Source: JAVVHH01 sp963835135
GTDB lineage: Bacteria; Pseudomonadota; Alphaproteobacteria; Acetobacterales; Acetobacteraceae
Length of the DNA: 64,000 nt
Direction: 5' to 3'
NCBI GenBank assembly: GCA_963835135.1
Contig: CAWIEF010000003.1
Coordinates: 682,001 to 746,000 of the forward strand
Of this stretch, positions 23,470 through 32,133 are shown piece by piece. The stretch's first letter is position 1; every line of letters begins with the position of its first letter. The position numbers and the translations under genes were made by a program. The notes below the pieces were generated by a model. It was given only the letters and a program-made list of their open reading frames with translations. It searched no databases and was not told where the DNA came from.

Positions 23470-23937
23470 TCATAGCGCCTTCTCCATGAACACGCTCGTC
23501 GCGATCGAGGCCGGCGCCATCCGCGCATAATCCCCGAACACCCCGCACCGCACGAAGCCCTCGCGCTCGTAGAATCGCAGCGCCGCGTGCTGCACGTCTC
23601 CGGTCTCTAGCCGCAGCACGGAATACCCATGCTCGCGCGCAACCGCTGCCAACCGTGCGATGAGCGCCTGCGCCACCCCCTGCCCCCGCACAGTCGGCCG
23701 CACATACATCCGCTTCACCTCGGCGAACCCGTCCAGCAGCGCCACCCCGCCGCACCCGGCCGGCACGCCATCGAGCGTCGCCACGAAGAACTGGATGTGC
23801 GGCTGGAAGATCGCCTCGATCGGCAGCCCGTGCCGCTGCTCGGGCGGGTACTCCGCCGAGAGCAGCGCCTCCAACTCGCCCACCAAGGTCCGCGCCGTCT
23901 CCGTCGGCAATCCCACGCGCTCGATCGACACCATCAT
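23470..23937 (-). CDS. GNAT-family N-acetyltransferase
   Basis: A 155-residue acetyl-CoA-dependent acetyltransferase. The start is the ATG at 23937 (MMVSIERVGLPTETARTL), which overlaps the stop of the upstream methyltransferase gene (ATGA). The acetyl-CoA loop is VKRMYVRPTVRGQGVAQALIARLAAVAREHGYSVLRLETGD (motif A, RxxGxA form RGQGVAQAL), followed by HAALRFYEREGFVRCGVFGDY (motif B). The pattern FFVATLDGVPAGCGGVALLDGFAEVKRMYV is typical of small-molecule or peptide-acetylating GNATs. Substrate unknown. Confidence 0.88.
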   Translation of the reverse strand: MMVSIERVGLPTETARTLVGELEALLSAEYPPEQRHGLPIEAIFQPHIQFFVATLDGVPAGCGGVALLDGFAEVKRMYVRPTVRGQGVAQALIARLAAVAREHGYSVLRLETGDVQHAALRFYEREGFVRCGVFGDYARMAPASIATSVFMEKAL

Positions 23938-24812
23938 GCCGCATTCGGGGCGGCGGGTGCGGCAGTCGAGAGCCACCAACCGTCGCCGGCGATCCAACAG
24001 CTCTCATCCGGCGCCGGGTCGAACCGCAATGCCCGAACCTCTCGCCAATCCCGTCGGGCAAACGCGTCGGCCAGCCTGCGGCCCAGCGCCGTGTCTTGCA
24101 CGCCGTCGCAGGCGATGAAGCCGGCGGGAGAAACGAAGCAAGCCGGCCACGCCATCCCACGATCGGCACGAACCACTTTGAGCACCCCCCCAAACCCGCC
24201 AGTCGCATGCAACGGAAACATCAACCGTCCACCGGCGCGCAACGCCTCGAGCCAGGACCGGCTCGGATGCGTCGCGCTCGCGTTGACATAGATCGCATCC
24301 GCCTGCGCCAACCCGTCGCCGATCCCCGACCGCTCGTGAACGCGCACCGCGGCCAAATGCGTCAGATTGTCTCGCGCGCGCTTCGCCAGATCGGGATCGA
24401 TTTCATAAGCATGGACCTGCCCGGCCGGCCCGACGAGCTGGGCGAGGATCGCCGTGTAATACCCAGCGCCAGCGCCGATATGCAGAACCGTCTCCCCCTC
24501 CTGCAGCGCCAGCGCATCCAGGCAACGCGCATGCAGCGCGGGTTCCCCGATATTGATCCCCCGCGCCGCGTCGAGCGCGACCAGCCAATCGTGGTAGAGG
24601 TACGCCGGATCATCGTCCGGTGTCTGTAGATACGGCCCACCCGGCACCTTGATCTGCCACGGCCCCGCCCCGGCAAACCCCTCGCGCCGAGTGTCCGCAA
24701 ACGCCTGCTCGATCCGAGGATCCTTGGCATCCCCTTTGAGCGCGACGAACCGGGCGAAAAACCGACGTAGCCGAGTGTGTCGGTCGTCCCAGCGTTCGTC
24801 GTTCTGCACCAT
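23934..24812 (-). CDS. Protein-L-isoaspartate O-methyltransferase family protein
   Basis: An S-adenosylmethionine-dependent methyltransferase of 292 residues; start at the ATG at 24812 (MVQNDERWDDRHTRLRRF) with AAGGG upstream. The fold resembles Pcm: the N-terminal FARFVALKGDAKDPRIEQAFADTRREGFAG, then LHARCLDALALQEGETVLHIGAGAGYYTAILAQLVGPAGQVHAYEID, where GAGAGYYTA is the SAM-binding loop, and RSGIGDGLAQADAIYVNAS. The Pcm hallmark after the N-terminal helices is altered (HDWLVALDAARGINIGEPALHA in place of PxxISxPxxxA), and it is about 80 residues longer than Pcm. It may be a Pcm-like enzyme with a different target. First gene of the reverse cluster. Confidence 0.75.
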   Translation of the reverse strand: MVQNDERWDDRHTRLRRFFARFVALKGDAKDPRIEQAFADTRREGFAGAGPWQIKVPGGPYLQTPDDDPAYLYHDWLVALDAARGINIGEPALHARCLDALALQEGETVLHIGAGAGYYTAILAQLVGPAGQVHAYEIDPDLAKRARDNLTHLAAVRVHERSGIGDGLAQADAIYVNASATHPSRSWLEALRAGGRLMFPLHATGGFGGVLKVVRADRGMAWPACFVSPAGFIACDGVQDTALGRRLADAFARRDWREVRALRFDPAPDESCWIAGDGWWLSTAAPAAPNAA

Positions 24813-24961
24813 GCTACCCTTGCCAATGGCCCATCCCGACACCCCGCCGTCGACGCCATCGGGTCAACGCGCCGTCAGCATCTGCCGGCCCATGTGCGCA
24901 AAACAGCACACTCTGTCATAGCTCGCCAGTCATGGAGCGGCATAACCGCCAACGGAACCTC

Positions 24962-25357
24962 ATGCTGATCTCTCATACTCACTTGGGTGTCTCGAACTTC
25001 GATCGAGCCTTCGCCTTTTACTCTGGTCTGATGAGCGAACTCGGGTTCGTGCTGAAGTTTTGCAGTCCGGAGCGGAGATGGGCGGGCTGGATGGAAGCCG
25101 GCGTTCCGCGCCCGCTGTTTCTCATCGGTTGCCCATTCGATGGCGGCGACGCAGAGCCCGGGAACGGACAGATGGTGGCGCTGCTGGCGGGAGACCGGGC
25201 GACGGTTGACCGGGCGTACCGCTGGGCTCTCAGCAATGGTGCGATCGATGAGGGCGCTCCAGGTCTACGGCCACAGTACCACCCCGACTATTACGGGGCT
25301 TACGTCCGCGACCTGGACCACAACAAGATCGGCATCTGCTGCCATACACCTGGGTAA
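24962..25357 (+). CDS. VOC (glyoxalase/bleomycin-resistance-like) family protein
   Basis: A 131-residue single-domain VOC protein. The start is the ATG at 24962 (MLISHTHLGVSNFDRAFAFYSGLMSELGFVLKF), with ACGGAAC just upstream. The first His in HTHLGV and the C-terminal YYGAYVRDLDHNKIGICCH (Asp/His/Asn in place of the usual PDGN-E) are the likely metal-binding positions. Members include glyoxalase I, dioxygenases and antibiotic-binding proteins; nothing selects one. By my count its first 120 bases are about 52% GC, much lower than neighbouring genes, with codons such as TCT, ACT, TTT and TTG, which hints at recent acquisition. Confidence 0.82.
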   Translation: MLISHTHLGVSNFDRAFAFYSGLMSELGFVLKFCSPERRWAGWMEAGVPRPLFLIGCPFDGGDAEPGNGQMVALLAGDRATVDRAYRWALSNGAIDEGAPGLRPQYHPDYYGAYVRDLDHNKIGICCHTPG

Positions 25358-25470
25358 GCGGGTCAACCAAGCGCCTAGCCGGGCGATGTCAGTGCCCTCG
25401 GGACGGAACGAAATGCACCGATGAGGGAAGGAGGTAGTCAACCCGCTGCGACCGCTTCAATGTCCCAGCA

Positions 25471-26604
25471 ATGCCGACCCTCACCCTGCCCGGCCCCGGC
25501 CGCACGCTCCAGCGCTACACCACCCAGCCGCCTCGGCTGCTGCCGCAAGGCCGGCCGCCCTTCAACCGCCTTGCGCTCGCCGCCGCCCACATCGTCTCCG
25601 ACCCGCTCGCCGATCGCCCCGCTATCGACTGGGACGCCACCATCGACTACCGCCTCTACCTCTGGTCGCTCGGCCTCGGCGTCGCCGAAGCCACCGACGC
25701 GGCGCAGCGCGGCGCCGGCCTCGACTGGCCCACCAGCCTCGACCTCATCCGCCGCAGCATCGCCGCCGCCCCGCCCGGCGCCGCCCTCTACTGCGCGGCC
25801 AGCACCGACCACCTGCCGCCGAACGCGACCATCGCCCAAGTCATCGGCGCCTACGAAGCCCAGTGCGAGTCGATCGAGAAACTCGGGGGCCGCATCGTCC
25901 TGCTCGCCTCCCGCGCGCTCGCCGCCTCCGCCCGCAGCCCTGACGATTACCGATGGGCCTACGAGCGCGTCCTCGCCCAAGCCAAATCACCCATCCTCCT
26001 GCACTGGCCCAGCGAAACCTTCGACCCCGCTTTCGCCGCCTACTGGGGCCACGCTTCGCTCGACGACGCGCTCGCCACCTGTCTCGACGTCGTCACCGCC
26101 AACGCCGCCAAGATCGACGGCGTCGCCCTCGCCCTTCTCGACCCGGCCCGCGAGATCGCGCTTCGCCGCCATCTCCCCCGCGGCGTCCGCCTCTACACCG
26201 GCGACGAACTCCACTTCCCCGACCTCATCGCCGGTGATGACGACTCCTACTCGCACGCCATGCTCGGCATCCTCGACGTCATCGCCCCCGCCGCCGCGTC
26301 CGCCCTCGCCTGCCTGCAACGCGACGAGATCGACACGTTCCGGGCGATCCTCGAGCCCACCCTCCCCGTCGCGAAACACCTGCTGCGCCCGCCGGCCGGC
26401 CTGTACCGTACCGGCATCGTCTTCATGGCCTACCTCAACGGCCACCAGAGCCACTTCACCATGGTCGCCGGCCAGCACGCCTCCCGCTCGCTGCCCTATC
26501 TGGCCGAACTGTTCCGCCTCGCCGACGCCGCCGGGCTGCTCCGCGATCCCGACGACGCCAGCGCCCGCATGGTGCGCGTGCTCGCCGTTCACGGTATCCT
26601 CTGA
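25471..26604 (+). CDS. DUF993 family protein (dihydrodipicolinate-synthase-like)
   Basis: A 377-residue cytoplasmic protein of the DUF993 family, related in fold to the DapA/NAL aldolase TIM barrels. Visible family stretches are FNRLALAAAHIVSDPL, AIDWDATIDYRLYLWSLGLGVAEATDAAQRGAGLDWP, SPILLHWPSETFDPAFAAYWG and LYTGDELHFPDLIAGDDDSYSHAMLGILDVIAPAAASALACL. No function is established; in some genomes members lie in sugar or inositol-like catabolic clusters with an oxidoreductase and a sugar isomerase, none of which is next to this copy. A small hypothetical gene follows 29 bp later. Confidence 0.8.
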   Translation: MPTLTLPGPGRTLQRYTTQPPRLLPQGRPPFNRLALAAAHIVSDPLADRPAIDWDATIDYRLYLWSLGLGVAEATDAAQRGAGLDWPTSLDLIRRSIAAAPPGAALYCAASTDHLPPNATIAQVIGAYEAQCESIEKLGGRIVLLASRALAASARSPDDYRWAYERVLAQAKSPILLHWPSETFDPAFAAYWGHASLDDALATCLDVVTANAAKIDGVALALLDPAREIALRRHLPRGVRLYTGDELHFPDLIAGDDDSYSHAMLGILDVIAPAAASALACLQRDEIDTFRAILEPTLPVAKHLLRPPAGLYRTGIVFMAYLNGHQSHFTMVAGQHASRSLPYLAELFRLADAAGLLRDPDDASARMVRVLAVHGIL

Positions 26605-26633
26605 CCACGATTTCGGTTACGATACCGCAAACG

Positions 26634-26930
26634 ATGACCACCCTCACCGCCTTCCGCGCCACCCTCGCCGACCCCGCCCCCAACCCGGATGCCGACCTCG
26701 CCATCCAAGGCCTCTGGTGGGCCGCCAAGGGCGAGTGGGACCGCGCCCACAACTGCGTGCAACAGAACGAGGGCGTCCCCCGCTGCGACCTGGTCCACGC
26801 CCATCTGCACCGCCTTGAGGGCGACCCGGCCAATGCCGCCTACTGGTATCGCCGCGCCGGCCGGAGCCCATCGGCGCTGCCGCTCACCGAGGAGTGGGAC
26901 GCCATCGCAACCGAGCTGCTCGCCGGTTAG
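26634..26930 (+). CDS. Small hypothetical protein (98 aa)
   Basis: A short conserved-looking cytoplasmic protein, MTTLTAFRATLADPAPNPDADLAIQGLWWAAKGEWDRAHNCVQ, followed by LVHAHLHRLEGDPANAAYWYRRAGRS. The pair of helices with WDRAHNCVQ and NAAYWYRRAG resembles two tetratricopeptide-like helices, which suggests a small protein-binding scaffold. I know similar short proteins in alphaproteobacteria but no function. It lies 29 bp after the DUF993 gene and 56 bp before truB, same strand, and the codon bias supports it as real. Confidence 0.7.
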   Translation: MTTLTAFRATLADPAPNPDADLAIQGLWWAAKGEWDRAHNCVQQNEGVPRCDLVHAHLHRLEGDPANAAYWYRRAGRSPSALPLTEEWDAIATELLAG

Positions 26931-26986
26931 CGGTTGCATCGGCAACCGCCGCGCCTATACCCACGCCTCGCTTCCACGGACTCCCC

Positions 26987-27907
26987 ATGCGTAAACGCCG
27001 CGGCCGCCCGCTCGACGGGTGGCTCATCATCGACAAGCCGCCGGGCATGACCAGCACCGACGTGGTCAACCGCGTCAAACGCGCCTTCGACGCCCAGAAG
27101 GCCGGCCACGGCGGCACGCTCGATCCGCTCGCCACCGGCGTCCTGCCGATCGCCTTCGGCGCCGCCACCAAGACCGTGCCCTATGTCATGGACGGCACCA
27201 AGGTCTACCGCTTCACGCTCCGCCTCGGCGACGCCCGCGATACCGACGACGCCGACGGCGCGAGCATCGCCACTTCGCCCGAACGACCGACCGACGACGC
27301 GCTCCGCGCCGCCCTGCCCCGCTTCACCGGCGACATCATGCAGGTCCCGCCGATCTATTCGGCCATCAAGGTCGCTGGCGAACGCGCCTACGACATGGCC
27401 CGCGAGGGGCGCGCCCCCGACCTGCCGCCCCGCCCCGCCCGGGTCGACCGCTTCGAGCTGATCGAGCGCCCCGATGACGATACCGCCATCTTCGAGGTCC
27501 AGTCCGGCAAGGGCGTCTACATGCGCAGCCTGGCCCGCGACCTCGCGCAAGCCTGCGGCACTGTCGGCCACATCGCCACCCTTCGCCGCCTCCGCGTGGG
27601 GCCGTTCAGCGAGGCCCAAGCGATTTCGCTGGACAATTGCCGACCGGCAACCGATATGACCGCGGTCTCTCCGGACCTCTTGCTTCCGGTCGCGACCGCG
27701 CTGGCCGACATCCCGGCGCTGGCCTTGACCGAAGCGGAAGCCTTCGGCCTCTCGAATGGACAGGCGATCAGCCTCGTCGATCTGATGGGCCGCATTCCAC
27801 CGACGGCGCGACCCGATGGCGGGCTCGCCCGTGCCATGGCGGGGGGACGCGTGATTGGGCTCTGCCGTCTCGAAGACGGTTTGCTGAAGCCCGACCGCCT
27901 TCTTTAA
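26987..27907 (+). CDS. truB: tRNA pseudouridine(55) synthase
   Basis: Modifies U55 in the T loop of tRNAs. The 306-residue enzyme starts at the ATG at 26987 (MRKRRGRPLDGWLIIDKPPGMTSTDVVNRVKRAF); the longer frame upstream overlaps the previous gene. The catalytic Asp is in GHGGTLDPLATGVLPIAFG, and KVYRFTLRLGDARDTDDADG, PPIYSAIKVAGERAYDMAREG and YMRSLARDLAQACGTVGHIATLRRLRVGPF are all conserved TruB motifs. A PUA-like C-terminal segment follows. It is 22 bp upstream of rpsO, the usual truB-rpsO-pnp order. Confidence 0.96.
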   Translation: MRKRRGRPLDGWLIIDKPPGMTSTDVVNRVKRAFDAQKAGHGGTLDPLATGVLPIAFGAATKTVPYVMDGTKVYRFTLRLGDARDTDDADGASIATSPERPTDDALRAALPRFTGDIMQVPPIYSAIKVAGERAYDMAREGRAPDLPPRPARVDRFELIERPDDDTAIFEVQSGKGVYMRSLARDLAQACGTVGHIATLRRLRVGPFSEAQAISLDNCRPATDMTAVSPDLLLPVATALADIPALALTEAEAFGLSNGQAISLVDLMGRIPPTARPDGGLARAMAGGRVIGLCRLEDGLLKPDRLL

Positions 27908-27929
27908 CCCCTTCTGACGGAGTATCACG

Positions 27930-28199
27930 ATGTCGATTACCGCGGAGCGTCGCACGACGCTCGTGTCCGAATACGCCATGGCCGCCGCCGACACCGGCAG
28001 CCCCGAGGTCCAGGTCGCGCTGCTCACCGAGCGCATCAACAACCTGACCGAACACCTCAAGACCCACGCGAAGGATTTCCACAGCCGCCGCGGCCTGCTG
28101 ATGCTCGTCGGCCGCCGCCGCCGCCTGCTGGATTATCTTAGCAAGAAGGACCGCACCCGCTACACGACCCTGATCGGCCGTCTCGGACTGCGACGCTAG
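27930..28199 (+). CDS. rpsO: 30S ribosomal protein S15
   Basis: Primary binding protein of the 16S rRNA central domain and part of bridge B4. The 89-residue length is exactly that of S15. The sequence has TGSPEVQVALLTERINNLTEHLKTHAKDFHSRRGLLMLVGRRRRLLDYLSKKD, the universally conserved core with the HSRRGL and RRRLLDYL motifs. A GGAG ribosome site precedes the ATG. It is followed by a strong hairpin before pnp, the place where E. coli has the RNase III-processed rpsO-pnp leader. Confidence 0.98.
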   Translation: MSITAERRTTLVSEYAMAAADTGSPEVQVALLTERINNLTEHLKTHAKDFHSRRGLLMLVGRRRRLLDYLSKKDRTRYTTLIGRLGLRR

Positions 28200-28209
28200 T
28201 ATTGGAGTA

Positions 28210-28234
28210 ACCCGGCGCCATGTCGGCGCCGGGT
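28210..28234 (+). terminator. Hairpin in the rpsO-pnp gap
   Basis: ACCCGGCGCC / ATGTC / GGCGCCGGGT: perfect 10-bp stem, 5-nt loop, starting 11 bp after the rpsO stop. It could end rpsO transcripts or act as a processing hairpin in the pnp leader. It is followed by CAATTG rather than a T-run. Confidence 0.65.
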
Positions 28235-28382
28235 CAATTGCCGCCGCGGCCGGGTTGCCGGGCGGGCGACGGCGCCTTCGGTTACCTGGCGGAACTGCCG
28301 ATCGTAGTTCGCGGCCATGTTGCCCGAGACGCCTGAGCGCTCCCGCACCGATCCCGTCCCTGCGCCTTACAAGGATGGATGT

Positions 28383-30602
28383 ATGTTCAACTATTTCCGC
28401 AAGGAACTCGAATGGGGCGGCCGTAAGCTCGTCCTGGAGACGGGCAAGATCGCCCGCCAGGCCGATGGCGCCGTCATGGTCAGCTACGGCGACACCATCG
28501 TGCTCTGCACCGCCGTGGGCGTCCGATCGGTCAAGCCCGGGCAGGATTTCTTCCCGCTCACCGTCAATTACCAGGAAAAGGCGTTCGCCGCCGGCAAGAT
28601 CCCCGGTGGCTTCTTCAAGCGCGAGGGCCGTCCGAACGAGAACGAGGTGCTGACCAGCCGCCTCATCGACCGCCCGATCCGCCCGCTGTTCCCCGAGGGC
28701 TTCCGCAACGAAGTCCAGATCGTCGCGACCGTGCTCAGCCACGACATGGAGAACAACCCGGACATCGTCTCGCTGGTCGGCTGCTCCGCCGCCCTGACGC
28801 TCTCCGGCATCCCGTTCTTCGGCCCGGTCGCTGCCGCCCGCATCGGCTTCATCGAGGGTGCCTACGTCCTCAACCCGACGCGTGACCAGCTTGCCACCAG
28901 CAAGCTCGACCTCGTCGTCGCCGGCACCACCGAGGGCGTGCTGATGGTCGAGAGCGAGGCCGCAGAGCTGACCGAGGAGGTCATGCTCGGCGCCGTCAAT
29001 TTCGGCCACGAGCACATGCGTCCGGTCATCCAGGCGATCATCGAGCTAGCCGAGCACGCCGCCAAGGAGCCTTGGGCCCTCACCGAGACCACGCCCGAGG
29101 CGACCGCGCTTCAGGCCCGCATCCACGAACTCGGCACCGAGTCGATGGCCGCCGCCTACAAGGAGCCGAAGAAGGAAGCCCGCCAGGATCTAGTCGGCGC
29201 CGCCAAGAAGCAGCTCCTCGAGACTTTGACCGCCGAGGGTCTCAGCGCCGACGACGCCAAGCCGATGCTCAAGAAACTGGAGGCCGATGTCGTCCGCGGC
29301 ACCATCCTCAAGACCGGCATCCGCATCGACGGCCGCGACACCAAGACGGTCCGTCAGATCATCGCCGAAGTCGGCATTCTGCCGCGCGCCCACGGCTCCG
29401 CTCTGTTCACCCGCGGCGAGACCCAAGCACTTTGTGTCGCCACGCTCGGCACCGGCCAGGACGAGCAGGTCATCGACGCGCTCGAGGGCGAGCGCCGCGA
29501 GCACTTCATGCTGCATTACAACTTCCCTCCCTACTCGGTGGGTGAAGCCGGCCGCATGGGCAGCCCGGGCCGCCGCGAGATCGGCCACGGCAAGCTCGCC
29601 TACCGTGCCATCCGCCCGGTGCTGCCTGCCAAGGACACCTTCCCCTACACGATGCGCGTCGTCAGCGAGATCACCGAAAGCAATGGTAGTTCGAGCATGG
29701 CAACGGTGTGCGGCACCAGCCTCGCGCTGATGGATGCCGGCGTGAAGCTGAACCGGCCCGTCGCCGGCATCGCCATGGGCCTGATCAAGGAAGACAGCGG
29801 CTTCGCCGTGCTCTCCGACATCCTCGGCGACGAGGATCACCTCGGCGACATGGACTTCAAGGTGGCCGGCACCGAGCAGGGCATCACCTCGCTGCAGATG
29901 GACATCAAGATCACGTCCATCACGCCGGAGATCATGCAGATCGCGCTCGAACAGGCTAAGGACGGCCGGCTGCACATCCTCGGCGAGATGGCAAAAGCAC
30001 TCACCGGCGCCCGCACCGATGTCGCTGCCACGGCGCCGCGCATTACCGTCATCACCGTACCGAAGGAGAAGATCCGCGACGTGATCGGCACCGGCGGCAA
30101 GGTGATCCGCGAGATCGTGGCCGAGAGCGGCGCCAAGGTCGACATCGAGGATGACGGCACCATCAAGATCGCCGCCACCACCGAAGAGGCCAGCCAGAAG
30201 GCGATCGACATGATCCGCGGGATCGTGGCCGAGCCCGAGATCGGCGCGATATACAACGGCAAGGTGGTCAAGACCGCCGAATTTGGCGCGTTCGTGAATT
30301 TCCTCGGCGCCAAGGATGGCTTGGTCCACATCAGCGAGCTGCAGCAGGGCCGGGTCAACAAGACGACCGACGTCGTCAAGGAAGGCGACCAGGTCAAGGT
30401 CAAGTGCCTCGGCTTCGACGACCGCGGCAAGGTCAAGCTCTCCATGCGGGTGGTCGACCAAGCGACCGGCGCGGACATCTCCGACCAGGTCGGCGCAAAG
30501 CCCTCCCGTGGCGACCGCCCCGAAGGCGAGGGTCGCGGCGAAGGACGCCGTGACCGCGGCGAACGGGGCGAGCGTCGCGATCGGTCCGACGCCGCCGAAT
30601 AA
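28383..30602 (+). CDS. pnp: Polyribonucleotide nucleotidyltransferase (PNPase)
   Basis: Phosphorolytic 3'-5' exoribonuclease and degradosome component. The start is the ATG at 28383 (MFNYFRKELEWGGRKLVLETGKIARQADGAVMVSYGDT), with AAGGA 7 nt upstream; the longer frame is rejected. The 739 residues comprise two RNase PH domains (first core about 10-215, second about 310-540 including NGSSSMATVCGTSLALMDAGV), a KH domain with the GxxG loop VIGTGGKVIREIVAESGAKVDIEDDG, and an S1 domain (GAIYNGKVVKTAEFGAFVNFLGAKDGLVHISELQ). The tail is Arg/Gly/Glu-rich. The 183-bp leader contains a hairpin. Confidence 0.98.
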   Translation: MFNYFRKELEWGGRKLVLETGKIARQADGAVMVSYGDTIVLCTAVGVRSVKPGQDFFPLTVNYQEKAFAAGKIPGGFFKREGRPNENEVLTSRLIDRPIRPLFPEGFRNEVQIVATVLSHDMENNPDIVSLVGCSAALTLSGIPFFGPVAAARIGFIEGAYVLNPTRDQLATSKLDLVVAGTTEGVLMVESEAAELTEEVMLGAVNFGHEHMRPVIQAIIELAEHAAKEPWALTETTPEATALQARIHELGTESMAAAYKEPKKEARQDLVGAAKKQLLETLTAEGLSADDAKPMLKKLEADVVRGTILKTGIRIDGRDTKTVRQIIAEVGILPRAHGSALFTRGETQALCVATLGTGQDEQVIDALEGERREHFMLHYNFPPYSVGEAGRMGSPGRREIGHGKLAYRAIRPVLPAKDTFPYTMRVVSEITESNGSSSMATVCGTSLALMDAGVKLNRPVAGIAMGLIKEDSGFAVLSDILGDEDHLGDMDFKVAGTEQGITSLQMDIKITSITPEIMQIALEQAKDGRLHILGEMAKALTGARTDVAATAPRITVITVPKEKIRDVIGTGGKVIREIVAESGAKVDIEDDGTIKIAATTEEASQKAIDMIRGIVAEPEIGAIYNGKVVKTAEFGAFVNFLGAKDGLVHISELQQGRVNKTTDVVKEGDQVKVKCLGFDDRGKVKLSMRVVDQATGADISDQVGAKPSRGDRPEGEGRGEGRRDRGERGERRDRSDAAE

Positions 30603-30619
30603 GCACCCGTTAAATATCG

Positions 30620-30647
30620 GGCCGGGCCCTTTCATCGGGGCCCGGCC
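30620..30647 (+). terminator. Hairpin after pnp
   Basis: GGCCGGGCCC / 8-nt loop / GGGCCCGGCC: perfect 10-bp GC stem 17 bp after the pnp stop and before the next gene. Likely terminator, followed by GTCTATAGTT, a short T-poor tail. Confidence 0.65.
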
Positions 30648-30688
30648 GTCTATAGTTACACCTCGGTGAATTTGGGATCAGCGGCGCG

Positions 30689-32101
30689 ATGAAGACGCTC
30701 AACGAAATCCGGATGGGAGGGGTTGATGTCCTTCCGTTGATCGAGGGCGGCAAAGGCATCGGCGTTTCGACCGGCGTCTCGTCCGGGCATTGGGCGGAGG
30801 CCGGCGGCGCTGGGACGTTCAGTGCGGTCAACGCCGACTACTACGACGCGGACGGCAACGCGCTGCCGCAGAACTACCTCGGACGCACGCGGCGCGAGCG
30901 TCATGAGGAACTGATCCAGTTCGGCATCCAGGGCGGCATCGACCAGGCCAAGCGCGCCTGGGAGATCAGCGGCGGCCGCGGCCGCATCCACGCCAATTTG
31001 CTCTGGGAGATGGGCGGCGCCGAACGCGTCATCACCGGCGTGCTCGAAGGCGCCAAGGGGCTGATCCACGGCCTAACCTGCGGCGCCGGCATGCCGTATC
31101 GCCTCTCCGACATCGCCGCCAAATTCGGCGTGCACTATTATCCCATCGTCTCCTCCTCGCGGGCCTTCAACGCGTTGTGGAAGCGCGCGTATTCGAAAGC
31201 CGCCTCGCTCCTCGGCGGCGTCGTCTACGAGGATCCGTGGCTCGCGGGTGGCCATAACGGCCTCTCCAACGGTGAGGACCCGGAGAAGCCCGAAGACCCC
31301 TTCCCCCGCGTGCTCGCACTGCGAAAGCTGATGCGCACATTCGGTCTCGACGAAGTGCCGATCATCATGGCCGGAGGCGTCTGGTGGCTGGAAGAGTGGG
31401 AAGACTGGATCGACAATCCGGATCTCGGCCCGATCGCCTTCCAGTTCGGCACCCGCCCGCTTCTCACGCTCGAAAGCCCGATCAGCGACGCCTGGAAGCG
31501 TCGCCTGCTGACCCTCAAGGAAGGCGACGTCTTCCTCAATAAGTTCAGCCCCACCGGCTTCTATTCGAGCGCCGTCAACAACGGCTTCATCGAGGAACTG
31601 CGCGAGCGCGGCGAACATCAGGTCGCCTACACCACCGAGCCCGTCGGCGAGCACACGGCAACCCTCGGCATCGGTCCGCGCAAGCGCCCGGTCTACCTCA
31701 CGCCGCAGGACCTGTTCCACGCCGAGGGTTGGATCGGCGCCGGGTTCACCGAGGCGTTGCGCACCCCCGATGCCACCCTGATCTTCGTCACGCCCGAGCG
31801 CGCCGCGCAGATCACTGCCGACCAGGTCGCCTGCATGGGTTGCCTCAGCGTCTGCCGCTTCAGCAATTGGAGCCAGCACGGCCCCGATTACGACAACGGC
31901 AAGAAGGCCGACCCGCGCAGCTTCTGCATTCAGAAGACATTGCAGGAAGTCCGGCGCGACGATCAGACGCCGGAGGCGATCGAGCATCAGCTCATGTTCA
32001 GCGGCCACAACGCCTACCGCTTCGCCAGCGACCCGTTCTACTCCAACGGGTTCATCCCCTCGGTCAAGCAGCTCGTCGACCGCATCCTCTCCGGCCGCTG
32101 A
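30689..32101 (+). CDS. Nitronate monooxygenase-like FMN-dependent oxidoreductase
   Basis: A 470-residue TIM-barrel flavoenzyme related to 2-nitropropane dioxygenase / nitronate monooxygenase. FMN-binding stretches are visible in GVSTGVSSGHWAEAGGAGTFSAVN, GLTCGAGMPYRLSDIAAKFGVHYYPIVSSSRAFNALWKRAY, LLGGVVYEDPWLAGGHNGLSNGE, VPIIMAGGVWWLEEWEDWIDNPDLGPIAFQFGTRPLLT. The C-terminal extra part has a Cys-rich element ACMGCLSVCRFSNWSQHG and the pattern DPRSFCIQKTLQEV. It is longer than a standard NMO (about 350), so the exact substrate is doubtful. It sits between pnp and secG with no operon partner. Confidence 0.78.
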   Translation: MKTLNEIRMGGVDVLPLIEGGKGIGVSTGVSSGHWAEAGGAGTFSAVNADYYDADGNALPQNYLGRTRRERHEELIQFGIQGGIDQAKRAWEISGGRGRIHANLLWEMGGAERVITGVLEGAKGLIHGLTCGAGMPYRLSDIAAKFGVHYYPIVSSSRAFNALWKRAYSKAASLLGGVVYEDPWLAGGHNGLSNGEDPEKPEDPFPRVLALRKLMRTFGLDEVPIIMAGGVWWLEEWEDWIDNPDLGPIAFQFGTRPLLTLESPISDAWKRRLLTLKEGDVFLNKFSPTGFYSSAVNNGFIEELRERGEHQVAYTTEPVGEHTATLGIGPRKRPVYLTPQDLFHAEGWIGAGFTEALRTPDATLIFVTPERAAQITADQVACMGCLSVCRFSNWSQHGPDYDNGKKADPRSFCIQKTLQEVRRDDQTPEAIEHQLMFSGHNAYRFASDPFYSNGFIPSVKQLVDRILSGR

Positions 32102-32133
32102 CAGCGCCACCACATCGCGCTAGAGAGCTCGCC

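Noticed and set aside
25358..25446. Inverted repeat AGCGGGT/ACCCGCT after the VOC gene
   Set aside because: Only 7 bp long and about 75 bp apart; expected by chance in this GC-rich sequence.
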